A stretch of 57,576 nucleotides of DNA, from NCBI GenBank assembly GCA_023954745.1, contig JAGSHC010000008.1, forward strand, positions 1-57,576. The letters run 5' to 3'. Source of the DNA: Deltaproteobacteria bacterium (lineage in GTDB: Bacteria > Myxococcota_A > UBA796 > UBA9615). Each line of letters begins with the position of its first letter. Position 1 is the stretch's first letter. The position numbers and the translations under genes were made by a program. Below are positions 25,520-33,595 of the stretch, piece after piece. The notes below the pieces were generated by a model, which saw only the letters and a program-made list of their open reading frames with translations, searched no databases and was not told where the DNA came from.

Positions 25520-26224
25520 TCAGGAACCATCCTGGTCGAAGAGGCTCACGCCGATGCGACCCACTCGCGGCACCACCATCAGAGGATGGTCGATCTTCGC
25601 GAAGACCCGATAGGTCAGGTACGGGCGGATCTTTCGCTCGAATCCCTTGAGCAGCAGACACGCATCGCCAAACGCCAGGTCATCCACGAGCTGGACCGAG
25701 ATCCTCTCCATGACGACGTTCTTGTTGGCGTTGGGCATGATCTTGCCGGTGGGGTCGACCTTGAGGTCGAGGCCATCCGACTTGAGCGGCCGCCCGACCG
25801 AGTCGAACAACCGCCCATTCAGCTCAAAGGGCTTCGGCTGGTAGATGAGCGTCGGCTCCTGATGGAACCCGTTCATGATCGCCCCGAGGATCGCGTTGCT
25901 GAGATCGGGCTCAGAGCTCTCCACGAAGCAGATGAAGTAGAGGTACATGAAGCGCGGCGGGATCTGAGCCACGTCCTGGCGCGTGGGATCGGCCGCCTGG
26001 GGCCCGCGCACGTACGGGCGAACCGCGAAGCCGGGGAGCCCGATGTCATCGATGTCATCGACTCGATACATCGAGCAGTAGATCGTCGCTTCCTCGTCGT
26101 CCTTTGGCTGGGTGTCCAGATCCTTGTGGATCCCGACCCAGTTGAGCTCGAGGCTGTCGCAGATCTCCTGAAGCCGGTCGCAGAGCACGCTGTTCACATG
26201 CTGGAGGACCCGGAAGTCAGCCAC
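25520..26224 (-). CDS. DUF4255 / Afp16-Pvc16-type tail terminator protein
   Basis: The 234-residue protein starts at a GTG at 26224 behind GGGAGG (MADFRVLQHVNSVLCDRLQE). Characteristic DUF4255 features are the N-terminal helix with a Leu/Arg pattern, a central strand-rich region mentioning multiple acidic positions, RFMYLYFICF, the helix LSNAILGAIMNGFHQEP and a C-terminal part with the immunoglobulin-like end (YRVFAKIDHPLMVVPRVGRI). Family members cap the inner tube of extracellular contractile injection systems and help set its length. A longer frame reaching 26431 would run through the tRNA-Pro gene and is rejected. It stands 42 bases ahead of the AAA+ gene and is the first gene of the operon. 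Confidence 0.78.
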   Translation of the reverse strand: MADFRVLQHVNSVLCDRLQEICDSLELNWVGIHKDLDTQPKDDEEATIYCSMYRVDDIDDIGLPGFAVRPYVRGPQAADPTRQDVAQIPPRFMYLYFICFVESSEPDLSNAILGAIMNGFHQEPTLIYQPKPFELNGRLFDSVGRPLKSDGLDLKVDPTGKIMPNANKNVVMERISVQLVDDLAFGDACLLLKGFERKIRPYLTYRVFAKIDHPLMVVPRVGRIGVSLFDQDGS

Positions 26225-26350
26225 TCTTCCTCCCTTTCCAAAATCAGAGGCAAGCGAGTCTATCAGCGGCGCCGCACCTCGTGGCGTGGCGGGCGATGGT
26301 GGTCCCCTGCGGGTGGTCGCTCTCCCCGTCATCCAGGGGCCCCAAGCAGA

Positions 26351-26377
26351 AACGGCCCCTCCGAAGAGGGACCGTTT
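26351..26377 (-). terminator. Terminator downstream of tRNA-Pro
   Basis: An 11-bp stem (AACGGTCCCTC with GAGGGGCCGTT, one G-T pair) with a stable TTCG tetraloop lies directly after the tRNA 3' end on the minus strand and is followed by TTTCTGCTT-like sequence. It separates the tRNA transcript from the DUF4255 operon. Confidence 0.75.
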
Positions 26378-26382
26378 TGCGA

Positions 26383-26459
26383 TGGTCGGGGAGACAGGAT
26401 TTGAACCTGCGACCACTTGACCCCCAGTCAAGTGCGCTACCAGGCTGCGCTACTCCCCG
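26383..26459 (-). tRNA. tRNA-Pro (anticodon GGG)
   Basis: The 77-base gene reads CGGGGAGTAGCGCAGCCTGG at its 5' end. The acceptor stem CGGGGAG pairs with CTCCCCG, the anticodon stem is CTTGA/TCAAG with loop CTGGGGG giving anticodon GGG, the T-arm contains GGTTCAAATCC, and CCA is encoded. The cloverleaf is complete with no mismatches seen in the acceptor or anticodon stems. Confidence 0.97.
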
Positions 26460-26507
26460 AGAACCACTGACTTTTTCGGCGTTTGCCGAGTGGGGTATCA
26501 GCCAGAG

Positions 26508-26529
26508 CCCCGGGAGGATGCTCCCGGGC
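26508..26529 (-). terminator. GC-rich hairpin after the merR-side gene
   Basis: A perfect eight-bp stem (CCCGGGAG / CTCCCGGG, loop CATC, extendable by one pair) begins 11 bases after the stop of the 427-aa gene. No T-run follows, so it is a probable but not certain end of the ihfA-merR-side transcript before tRNA-Pro. Confidence 0.5.
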
Positions 26530-26539
26530 CTTGCCGGTG

Positions 26540-27823
26540 TCAACCCATCGAAACGTTGAGAATCGCCCCCGCGATGCTGGACGCGGAGGCCTCGCGGTCA
26601 GAACCCAGCACAATCCTCCGTCCTTCCGGGACCGGGACCCGCACCGCGCGCACCCTTGCGACCCGCGGAAGGTGACAGTCGAGCCACAAGAGATCGCCAT
26701 CCGCCGTCGCGGCCTCCTTGAACGACTGCCCATGCAGCGGCGCGTTGTCGAGAAACAGGCGCGACAGAAACGGGACCTCGGTGACGAAGTGTCCACCAGC
26801 GTGGACCCAGCGTTCGAACAGGGAGCCCGCGGGACGCTCCGAGCGGGCGAGGCTGCTCAGGCTGCCGCCCTGAAGCTCACGCACCAGCGCGGCGTCGAGA
26901 CGCCCACCTGGGATCACGAGCACGGGTCTCTCGCCATCGATCCACCGCACGGCCTCTCCGTCGGCAACGACCTCGGGCTCGGGGACCACCACCTCGGGCT
27001 CCGGGTTCGCGGCAGCTTCTGCTGCCTTGCGCTCCGCATCCCGGCGTGCGCGCTGGAGTGGAGTCAACCCATCATCCGGCGGAGAGGGCGGGGCCGGCGG
27101 ACCCGGCGGCGGGGGGGGAGCCGGGGCCGGCTGGTTCTCCGCGAGGTTCTTCGGCGCTGCTGCCTGGCTGAGAGCCTGGACCTCCGCCAAGGCCATCTGC
27201 ACTGAAAAGGACTGCCAGTAGCGGGGGTCGAACGTGCCGCCGGGTCCCAGCAGCGTCAGAGCCTGCATGCCCTCCACGTCCTGGATCGCTCCGGGAGGCA
27301 CCCGGGAGACGAATCGCGATACGGCTTCGGGGGTGAAGAGACGGGGGTAGAGGCGCACCTTGGCGCGCAGGTTGGCCTCGGCGGCGGCCGCATCGGGCTC
27401 TCCCTCGACGATGGTCCCGTCCGCGGCCAGCCGCGGGTTGTAGAGCCACTCCAGCAGGGTGAGTCCGTACAGCCACTTCGGCTCGTCGAAGAGGACGACG
27501 CCCCAGCCGATCACACCGTAGATGCCCACCGCGGCGAGGTGGGCCTGGGTGGTGATGGCTACCTCCATCCCGATGCCCACGGCCTCCTGAAGGGGCTCGC
27601 CCTGCATCATCGGCATCGATCGGACGGCCCAGACCCGCTCGAGACTGCCCCGGAGAGGCATCGAAGGGATCATCGAGGTCTCCATCGCGCCGTCGTCCGC
27701 GAGCAAACGCCAACCTGCGCCTCCCGCGAGCTCGAGGCGAGTCTGGACGTCGGGGAGGGCCTTGCTGGTCCCGATGGGGACCAGCAGATCGACTAGCGGT
27801 GCGCCGCGTGGCACGTCGGGCAT
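26540..27823 (-). CDS. Hypothetical protein, 427 aa, with Pro-rich linker
   Basis: I do not recognise this protein. It starts MPDVPRGAPLVDLLVPIGTS with no signal peptide. Residues 1-215 form one probable domain with a hydrophobic strand-rich part (AAVGIYGVIGWGVVLFDEPK) and acidic loops. Residues of about 225-245 are a Pro-rich linker, then an Ala/Glu-rich charged stretch and a Glu-Pro-Val motif. The last 130 residues are a second domain (PVLVIPGGRLDAALVRELQG, FVTEVPFLSRLFLDNAPL). It follows the merR-like gene by 42 bases. The cytoplasmic two-domain layout gives no clue to activity. Confidence 0.75.
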   Translation of the reverse strand: MPDVPRGAPLVDLLVPIGTSKALPDVQTRLELAGGAGWRLLADDGAMETSMIPSMPLRGSLERVWAVRSMPMMQGEPLQEAVGIGMEVAITTQAHLAAVGIYGVIGWGVVLFDEPKWLYGLTLLEWLYNPRLAADGTIVEGEPDAAAAEANLRAKVRLYPRLFTPEAVSRFVSRVPPGAIQDVEGMQALTLLGPGGTFDPRYWQSFSVQMALAEVQALSQAAAPKNLAENQPAPAPPPPPGPPAPPSPPDDGLTPLQRARRDAERKAAEAAANPEPEVVVPEPEVVADGEAVRWIDGERPVLVIPGGRLDAALVRELQGGSLSSLARSERPAGSLFERWVHAGGHFVTEVPFLSRLFLDNAPLHGQSFKEAATADGDLLWLDCHLPRVARVRAVRVPVPEGRRIVLGSDREASASSIAGAILNVSMG

Positions 27824-27865
27824 GGGAGCTCCAGTGAGGAGACCGGCGGAGAGCCGGTCGAGGGT

Positions 27866-28345
27866 CTACTGCTCTGGGTCCTGAGCGAGGTCCCTGACCT
27901 TGCGCCGCAGGGTCAGCAGTTCTTCGCGCATGAGACGAAGCGAATCGGTGCGGTATCCATCGAGCGTCTTCGGACCGGCGTCGATGGTCATGGCCTCGGC
28001 CGGTGGCTCGGGCTCGGGCTCGGCGATGGGCAAGGGCTGTTGTCCCACGAGCATGGTGCGCTCGCGATCCTTCCCGCCGCGGAGCTCCGAGCGGGCTCCC
28101 GCGATAGTGAACTTCCGGTTCCAGAGCAGTTCGCGAATGCGCAAGACCTGCTCGATGTCTGGACGGCGGTAGCGGCGCTGTCCAGACTTGCCCTTCTGGG
28201 GACGCAGAGTAGGGAACTCGCCTTCCCAGAACCGGAGCACATAGGCCTTTACGCCCGTGATCTTGGCCACTTCGCCGATCCGGAAGAAGACCTTGTCGGG
28301 GATCACGACGTCTTCGAACGTCGGCACGGGATTGGGGATACTCAT
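27866..28345 (-). CDS. MerR-family transcriptional regulator
   Basis: The 159-residue regulator has a MerR winged helix-turn-helix in residues 19-90 (FFRIGEVAKITGVKAYVLRF, followed by RRYRRPDIEQVLRIRELL). The C-terminal half is short with a Pro/Glu linker and a helical segment that would form the dimer coiled coil; there are no Cys effectors, so it is unlikely to sense metals. Proteins of this kind commonly sit immediately after ihfA in the pheST-ihfA cluster of proteobacteria, as here (16 bases apart). Its target is unknown. Confidence 0.9.
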   Translation of the reverse strand: MSIPNPVPTFEDVVIPDKVFFRIGEVAKITGVKAYVLRFWEGEFPTLRPQKGKSGQRRYRRPDIEQVLRIRELLWNRKFTIAGARSELRGGKDRERTMLVGQQPLPIAEPEPEPPAEAMTIDAGPKTLDGYRTDSLRLMREELLTLRRKVRDLAQDPEQ

Positions 28346-28361
28346 CTCACCCCCCGGGGGC

Positions 28362-28640
28362 TCAGCCCTCGTTCAGAGAGTCCTTGAGGACCTGGCTCGG
28401 CTTGAAGGTCAGGACGCGGCGCGCCGAGATCGTGATCTGTTCACCGGTCTGCGGATTGCGGCCTGTGCGCGCCCTCTTCGGACGCACCACGAAGTTGCCG
28501 AACCCGGAGATCTTGATCTTCTCACCGTCGGCGAGGGTGTCCTTCATGGTCTCGAAGACCAACTCGACCACCTCGGCCGCTTCCTTCTTCGAGAAGCCGA
28601 TCTGCTCGTAGACCGCCTCGATGATGTCCGCTTTCGTCAT
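28362..28640 (-). CDS. ihfA: Integration host factor subunit alpha
   Basis: The 92-residue protein begins MTKADIIEAVYEQIGFSKKE and carries the DNABII signature (ISGFGNFVVRPKRARTGRNP), with the Pro at the tip of the beta-arm (RNPQTGE) that intercalates DNA. Length and sequence match IhfA rather than HU. IHF sharply bends DNA to help promoter activation, recombination and replication. It lies three bases after the lipoprotein gene that separates it from pheT. Confidence 0.95.
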   Translation of the reverse strand: MTKADIIEAVYEQIGFSKKEAAEVVELVFETMKDTLADGEKIKISGFGNFVVRPKRARTGRNPQTGEQITISARRVLTFKPSQVLKDSLNEG

Positions 28641-28643
28641 CCC

Positions 28644-29180
28644 CTACTCCGATGTCGTGTACAGGCTCACGCAAATGTCGTCCTGCCGCGTCGTGGTCTC
28701 CGGGTCCCCACCGGCCACCACTGTGATGGTCCAGAACCGCTCATCCACGGGGGAGGGCTCCATCTCCAGCTCGTTGAGATCAAGGTCGCCGTTGTCGACA
28801 GTCACCGTCGCCCGGCCAACCGCCGTCGTCGGGTTCCCCTGATTGCTCCCAGTATCCACGAGTTCGACTGTCAGCACGAAGCGAGTTCCCGCCGGTCCCG
28901 ATGGAGGGGTCAACTCGGCGGTGCCAATGACGTCGAGGGCGAAGAGTCCCGGAGCCGAATGAAGCTCGATGACCGTCGTGTCGTCGTCCCCGGCAGAGTC
29001 GTCGTCGTCCCCGGCGGAGTCGTCGTCGTCCCCGGCGGGGCTGACGCTGATGGGGAAGCAGTCGGTGTCCGCGGCGTTGATCAACGACCACTCGGAGCTG
29101 CTGGGGCAGCCCACCAACCCCGTGGCGAGCAGCACGCCCACGGTGAACCTCAGCTTCGTACCCACGGTCGTCACAGACAC
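28644..29180 (-). CDS. Lipoprotein with GDDDDSA repeats inserted between pheT and ihfA
   Basis: The 178-residue protein starts at a GTG at 29180 behind GGAGA, with a lipoprotein signal ending LVGC (Cys25). Residues 50-67 are an acidic low-complexity repeat (two AGDDDDS units and a third AGDDD), acting as a flexible spacer above the membrane. The rest is a beta-rich domain of about 100 residues (RFVLTVELVDTG, GRATVTVDNGDLDLNELEME, ERFWTITVVAGG). No family is recognised. Tight spacing to pheT (24 bases) and ihfA (three bases) puts it in the translation operon, where it has no obvious business. Confidence 0.8.
   Translation of the reverse strand: MSVTTVGTKLRFTVGVLLATGLVGCPSSSEWSLINAADTDCFPISVSPAGDDDDSAGDDDDSAGDDDTTVIELHSAPGLFALDVIGTAELTPPSGPAGTRFVLTVELVDTGSNQGNPTTAVGRATVTVDNGDLDLNELEMEPSPVDERFWTITVVAGGDPETTTRQDDICVSLYTTSE
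28980..29033. repeat. Asp-rich tandem repeat in lipoprotein
   Basis: A 21-base unit encoding AGDDDDS occurs two full times and once partially. On the plus strand it reads as repeated GTCGTCGTCCCCGGC-type sequence. Confidence 0.8.
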
Positions 29181-29204
29181 TCTCCGTCCCTTCGGCAGCG
29201 CACT

Positions 29205-31730
29205 CTATCCCCGCAGGGAGACCCCGTCACGGGCCACGAGCTGCTTCTCCACCTGCGCCATCGCCGCATCCACTTCGCCATCTTGCAAGGTCCGGGTCGC
29301 GGCGCGGAACCGCAGGCGAAGCGCGAGGCTCCGGTGGCCTGCGGGAATTCCCTTGCCCCGGTACACGTCGAACACCTCAGCGCCCTGGAACGATCCCTTG
29401 CTCGCCTTGGTCGCCGCCTTCGCGGCCGTCTCCGTAGCCCACTGGGCCGGCACCGCGTCGGGCACCACCACAGCGAGGTCGCGTGCGAGCCCCGGGTAGC
29501 GGGACGGCGAGGCGAACTTCATCGGCTTCACCTTGCGCGGCGCCAGCATGTCGACGTCGAGCTCAAAGGCGTAGACGACGCGGTCGAGCTCGAAGCCCCG
29601 CAGGGTCGGCACCGCGATCCGGCCCGCCCAGCCCGCGACCTGAACCTCTCGGCCTGGTCGGACGAGCAGGCCAGCCTCGCGAGGATCGAGGAATGCCGGG
29701 AGATCCCCATCGGCCGTCCAGCGGAACCCCTTGGAGTCCAGAGCCTTCATGACTTCGTCGGCGGCCCCCTTCGCATCGAAGAAGTCCACGTCGGGGACCG
29801 AGCCACCCCAACCAGCGGGGCGGCGTGCCCCGACGAGCACACCAGCCACGGCGCGGCGCTCGATGACGGGCGGCCGGTCGCCGGGACGACCCGCGTCTCC
29901 ACCAGAGAGGATGTCGGCAAACCCACCTTCGCGGGCGAGGAAGGTCGTGCGCAGCTCGAACAGCCGCACGTCGGACGCGCCCTGATGCAGGTTGCGGGAC
30001 GCGGCGTCGAGCAGCGACGGCAGCAAGAGCGGGCGCAGGACGCCTCCCACTTCGCTCAGAGGGTTGCCGATGCGCACGGCCCGCACGCGACGGGGATCAT
30101 CCTCGGCTAGACCGAGGCGCTCGAGCCATGCCGGGTCGATGAACGAGAAGTGCACTGCTTCGGAGAGGCCGGCGGCGACCAGGGCGTCGCGAACGCCTTC
30201 GACGTTCGGTCCGGGCGCGACACGGGGCACCGAGCGCAAGGGCTGCTTCGGGAGACGCTCCGGCACCTGATCGAAGCCCACGAGGCGGACGATCTCTTCG
30301 AGCACGTCTACCTCCCGCTCGATGTCGAAGCGGTAGGACGGAGGAGCGATCGACCAGCCCCGATCGGTGCGCTGCGGCTCGAGTCCATCGCGATCGAGCA
30401 GGGTGGTGACCTCCTCCTGGGACAGCTCGATGCCGAGGAGTCCAGCAATGCGCGCCTCCCGAAGCTCCACGCGGGGCCGAGTGACCGGCGCTGGGTAGAG
30501 GTCGAGGATCGCCCCGTCGAGGGTTCCCCCTGCGGTGCTCTGGAGCAGCTCGATGAGCCGCAGCAAGGCGGCGCCCGGCAGCTCCGGGTCCACTCCCCGC
30601 GCGAAGCGATGCGAGGCGTCGGTGGTGAGCTTCAGGCGGTGGGCCGTGCGACGGACCGAGGCCGGGTCGAAGTGCGCGGACTCCAGAAGCAGGGTCGTCG
30701 TGTCGTCCGAGACCTCGGAGTTTTCGCCGCCCATCACGCCAGCGATCGCGACCACGCCCTCACCGTCGGCGATCACCAGATCGTCAGTCACCAGTGTGCG
30801 CTGGACGCTGTCCAGGGTGGTGGTCGCGCTGTCGGCGCCCGCGCGGCGAATGAGGAGGCTGCCACCGCGCAGGTCACGTCGGTCGAACGCGTGCAGGGGG
30901 TTGCCCAGCTCGAGCATCACGTAGTTGGTGCAGTCGACGACGTTGTTCACGGACCGCAGTCCTGCCGCTTCGAGGCGCTGCACCATCCACTTCGGTGAGG
31001 GACCGACCTTGACCCCATCGAGCACGGCACAGGCGTACCGCGGGCAGCCTTCGGCGTCCTCGATGGTCACGTGCACCCCGCGGTCCCCCGACCCCACCGT
31101 TCCGGTGGCCGAGGCCCCGGAGCCTCGGTACTCCAGCGTCGCTAGCTCGTCGTCCCCAGTCGCCCGGCCCTTGAGCGGCCAGCCGGAGACGGCCGCGAGC
31201 TCGCGCGCCGTGCCCAAGATCGAGAAGCAGTCTCCGCGGTTGGCGGTGGGCTCAGACTCCAACGTGACTTCGCCTGCCTCGAGGACATCGAGGAGCGGCA
31301 CGCCGATGGGGGTGCCGGGGGGCAGGATCAGGATCCCGTCCGCCTCGCCCGAGAGCCCAAGCTCGGACCCGGAGCAGAGCATTCCTTCGGACACCTGCCC
31401 GCGCATCTTCCCCTTCTTGATCTTCGTGCCGTTGGGGAGCTTCGTGCCCACGGTGGCCAGGGCGACGATGTCGCCGGCCTTGTGGTTGGTGGCGCCGCAC
31501 ACCACCTGACGCTCTGTGGATCCGTCGAAGGGCTTGGTCACGGTGAGGCGGTCCGCATCGGGGTGGCGATCGACGGCCTTCAGCACCGCAGTGATGACGC
31601 CATCCCAGGCGGGACGCTCGTCGGCCGCGACCTCGGTCTCGATGCCGCCCGAGGTCAGCAGGCCACAGATCTGCTCGGGCGTGCCCTGCAGATCGACCAT
31701 CTCAGAGAGCCAGGACATGGGAACCAACAT
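29205..31730 (-). CDS. pheT: Phenylalanyl-tRNA synthetase beta subunit
   Basis: The 841-residue subunit pairs with PheS in an alpha2-beta2 enzyme that charges tRNA-Phe. Visible are the N-terminal tRNA-binding-like domain (ITAVLKAVDRHPDADRLTVT, GMLCSGSELGLSGEADGILI), the B3/B4 editing region, B5 with YRFDIEREVDVLEEIVRLVG, and the C-terminal anticodon-binding ferredoxin-like domain (FASPSRYPGLARDLAVVVPD). The start ATG overlaps the pheS stop by one base (TGATG), which excludes the longer frame to 31949. Length is slightly above the usual 800. Confidence 0.96.
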   Translation of the reverse strand: MLVPMSWLSEMVDLQGTPEQICGLLTSGGIETEVAADERPAWDGVITAVLKAVDRHPDADRLTVTKPFDGSTERQVVCGATNHKAGDIVALATVGTKLPNGTKIKKGKMRGQVSEGMLCSGSELGLSGEADGILILPPGTPIGVPLLDVLEAGEVTLESEPTANRGDCFSILGTARELAAVSGWPLKGRATGDDELATLEYRGSGASATGTVGSGDRGVHVTIEDAEGCPRYACAVLDGVKVGPSPKWMVQRLEAAGLRSVNNVVDCTNYVMLELGNPLHAFDRRDLRGGSLLIRRAGADSATTTLDSVQRTLVTDDLVIADGEGVVAIAGVMGGENSEVSDDTTTLLLESAHFDPASVRRTAHRLKLTTDASHRFARGVDPELPGAALLRLIELLQSTAGGTLDGAILDLYPAPVTRPRVELREARIAGLLGIELSQEEVTTLLDRDGLEPQRTDRGWSIAPPSYRFDIEREVDVLEEIVRLVGFDQVPERLPKQPLRSVPRVAPGPNVEGVRDALVAAGLSEAVHFSFIDPAWLERLGLAEDDPRRVRAVRIGNPLSEVGGVLRPLLLPSLLDAASRNLHQGASDVRLFELRTTFLAREGGFADILSGGDAGRPGDRPPVIERRAVAGVLVGARRPAGWGGSVPDVDFFDAKGAADEVMKALDSKGFRWTADGDLPAFLDPREAGLLVRPGREVQVAGWAGRIAVPTLRGFELDRVVYAFELDVDMLAPRKVKPMKFASPSRYPGLARDLAVVVPDAVPAQWATETAAKAATKASKGSFQGAEVFDVYRGKGIPAGHRSLALRLRFRAATRTLQDGEVDAAMAQVEKQLVARDGVSLRG

Positions 31731-32797
31731 CAGAATTGCTCCAGCATGCGCACGTCGTTCTCGAACAGGATTCGCAGGTCGTCGATGCCGTACTTGAGCA
31801 TCGCGAGGCGGTCGATTCCCATGCCGAAGGCGAAGCCCTGGACCCGGGAAGAGTCGTAGTCGTCGGCGTCCTGGTGGTCGAAGACCAGTGGATCGACCAT
31901 CCCTGATCCGAGCACCTCCAGCCAGCCCGTGCCCTTGCAGATCCGGCATCCCTTGCCGCCGCAGCCGGCGCAGGTGACGTCGACTTCAGCCGAGGGCTCG
32001 GTGAACGGGAAGTAGCTGGGGCGGAAGCGGATCTTCGTGCCCGGTCCGAAGTAGGCCCGGGCGAACTCCGCCAGCGTGCCCTTGAGATCGGCCAGGGTGA
32101 TGTTCTCGTCCACGACGAGGCCCTCGACCTGATGGAACATGGGCGTGTGGGTCAGATCGTTGTCGCGGCGGTACACCGTTCCGGGGCAGATCATGCGGAT
32201 CGGCGGCTTGCTCCGCAGCATCGTCCGAACCTGGACCGGTGACGTGTGGGTCCGCAGCACGACGCCCTCCCCGGGCGCCAGCTCGGCGCCGGGCCGGAAG
32301 TCCGAGACGTAGAAGGTGTCCTGCATTTCCCGCGCGGGGTGACCCTTCGGGATGTTCAGGGCCTCGAAGCAGTGCCAGTCCGTCTCGACCTGCGGGCCCT
32401 CCTCGATGGAGTACCCCATGGCCGTGAAGATGTCGGTGATGTCGCGCCACGCCCGCGTGATGGGATGCAGGTGACCCGACCACGGCACGCGGCCGGGAAG
32501 CGTCACGTCCACCGGCGCATCGGAGGCGGCACCGAGGGCTGCGTCCTTGATTGCAGCGAGGCGCTGGGCGAAGAGACCTTCTACGGCCTTCTTGGCCTCG
32601 TTGATCGCGCGCCCCGCGGTGCGCCGGGCGTCGGGCTCCAGGGTCGGGATCTGCTTCAGCAGGGCGGCGATGCTGCCCTGCTTGCCGAGGTAGTCCGCCT
32701 TTGCGCGGGAGAGATCGGCCTCGGACCCAGCGGCGAGAAGCGCCTCTCGAGCCTTGCTGGCGAGATCGTTGGCCTGGAGTGACAGCTGATCGCTCAT
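31730..32797 (-). CDS. pheS: Phenylalanyl-tRNA synthetase alpha subunit
   Basis: The 355-residue catalytic subunit begins MSDQLSLQANDLASKAREAL behind GGAGATCGTC. It has the N-terminal coiled-coil arm and class II motifs: LRTHTSPVQVRTM, GTVYRRDNDLTHTPMFHQVE, and the C-terminal GFAFGMGIDRLAMLKYG motif 3 with its Arg. A CxxCxxxxCxxC-like segment (CAGCGGKGCRIC) before motif 3 is found in many PheS proteins. It is separated from rplT by a strong hairpin, so part of its expression may come by readthrough or a separate start. Confidence 0.96.
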   Translation of the reverse strand: MSDQLSLQANDLASKAREALLAAGSEADLSRAKADYLGKQGSIAALLKQIPTLEPDARRTAGRAINEAKKAVEGLFAQRLAAIKDAALGAASDAPVDVTLPGRVPWSGHLHPITRAWRDITDIFTAMGYSIEEGPQVETDWHCFEALNIPKGHPAREMQDTFYVSDFRPGAELAPGEGVVLRTHTSPVQVRTMLRSKPPIRMICPGTVYRRDNDLTHTPMFHQVEGLVVDENITLADLKGTLAEFARAYFGPGTKIRFRPSYFPFTEPSAEVDVTCAGCGGKGCRICKGTGWLEVLGSGMVDPLVFDHQDADDYDSSRVQGFAFGMGIDRLAMLKYGIDDLRILFENDVRMLEQF

Positions 32798-32884
32798 GAC
32801 GATCTCCATAGGCTCGATGGTGCGATGGGGAGGAAGAAGCGTGACCGCCACGGGGTACACCGTGACGCGCCGCCCCCATACAAG

Positions 32885-32912
32885 AAAACGCCCCCGGGTC
32901 ACCCCGGGAGCG
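32885..32912 (-). terminator. Terminator/attenuator between rplT and pheS
   Basis: A 10-bp perfect-length stem (CGCTCCCGGG with CCCGGGGGCG, one G-T pair), loop GTGA, followed by TTTTC on the minus strand, lies 24 bases after rplT. This is the best intrinsic terminator in the window. Because pheS-pheT follow without a clear promoter, it may be a partial terminator that sets the ratio of ribosomal-protein to synthetase expression. Confidence 0.78.
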
Positions 32913-32936
32913 CTCCTCGAAATTCAGTCTCGAGAG

Positions 32937-33284
32937 CTACCCGCGGGCGACCGCAACCAGCTCCGTAAACCCCTGGGGGTCCTCGATGGCGATCTGAGCG
33001 AGCATCTTCCGGTTCACCTCGACCCCAGCAGAGCTGAGACCACCGATGAAGCGGCTGTACGACAGGCCATTGAGGCGCGCCGCAGCGTTGATGCGGACGA
33101 TCCAGAGACGACGGAAGTCGCGCTTGCGCGTGCGACGATCGCGGTACTGGTACTGGCGAGCCTTCTGCACCGCGTTTACCGCGGTACGGATCAGGTTCTT
33201 ACGGCCTCCGAAGAAGCCTTTGCTCGCCTTGAAGAGCTTTTGTAGACGCTTGCGCCGGATGACGGCGCGCTTGACGCGAGGCAT
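32937..33284 (-). CDS. rplT: Ribosomal protein L20
   Basis: The 115-residue basic protein begins [20 protein letters not shown] and contains typical L20 segments ([31 protein letters not shown]). It binds 23S rRNA early in 50S assembly. The length matches the family. It follows rpmI by 22 bases. Confidence 0.97.
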   Translation of the reverse strand: MPRVKRAVIRRKRLQKLFKASKGFFGGRKNLIRTAVNAVQKARQYQYRDRRTRKRDFRRLWIVRINAAARLNGLSYSRFIGGLSSAGVEVNRKMLAQIAIEDPQGFTELVAVARG

Positions 33285-33306
33285 GGCTCGGTTCCCTTCG
33301 TGTCCC

Positions 33307-33504
33307 CTACTTGTAGGGGAGCATCCTGTTCACACGGGGGGCATCGGCCTCGGACATCACCACTTGGGTCCGGAGTCCACGCTTCCGCTTGGTCGACTTC
33401 TTGGTGAGGATGTGGCTGTGGTAGGCGCGTCCGCGCTTCCACTTTCCGCCAGCAGTCCGCTTGAAGCGCTTTGCAGCGCCGCGGTGGGTCTTCATCTTCG
33501 GCAT
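33307..33504 (-). CDS. rpmI: Ribosomal protein L35
   Basis: The 65-residue protein begins [20 protein letters not shown], with the family sequence [20 protein letters not shown]. It is the first gene of its transcript here; the usual upstream infC is absent and the promoter lies 63 bases before the start codon. Confidence 0.97.
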   Translation of the reverse strand: MPKMKTHRGAAKRFKRTAGGKWKRGRAYHSHILTKKSTKRKRGLRTQVVMSEADAPRVNRMLPYK

Positions 33505-33566
33505 GACAGCTTCCTCTGTGCTCGCGCGGTGCCTGATTCGGGCGGCCCCAACGCGGGCGGGCGGCG

Positions 33567-33595
33567 TCTATAGACGAGTCGGCATGACGCGTCAA
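33567..33595 (-). promoter_or_regulatory. Sigma70-type promoter of rpmI-rplT
   Basis: TTGACG (-35, 33590-33595) and TATAGA (-10, 33567-33572) are separated by exactly 17 bases on the minus strand, pointing at rpmI. The predicted start near 33560 gives a leader of about 55 bases. Confidence 0.75.

Noticed and set aside
26225-26431. N-terminal extension of the DUF4255 gene
   Set aside because: It would be read through the 3' part of tRNA-Pro and its terminator. A GTG at 26224 with GGGAGG fits better.
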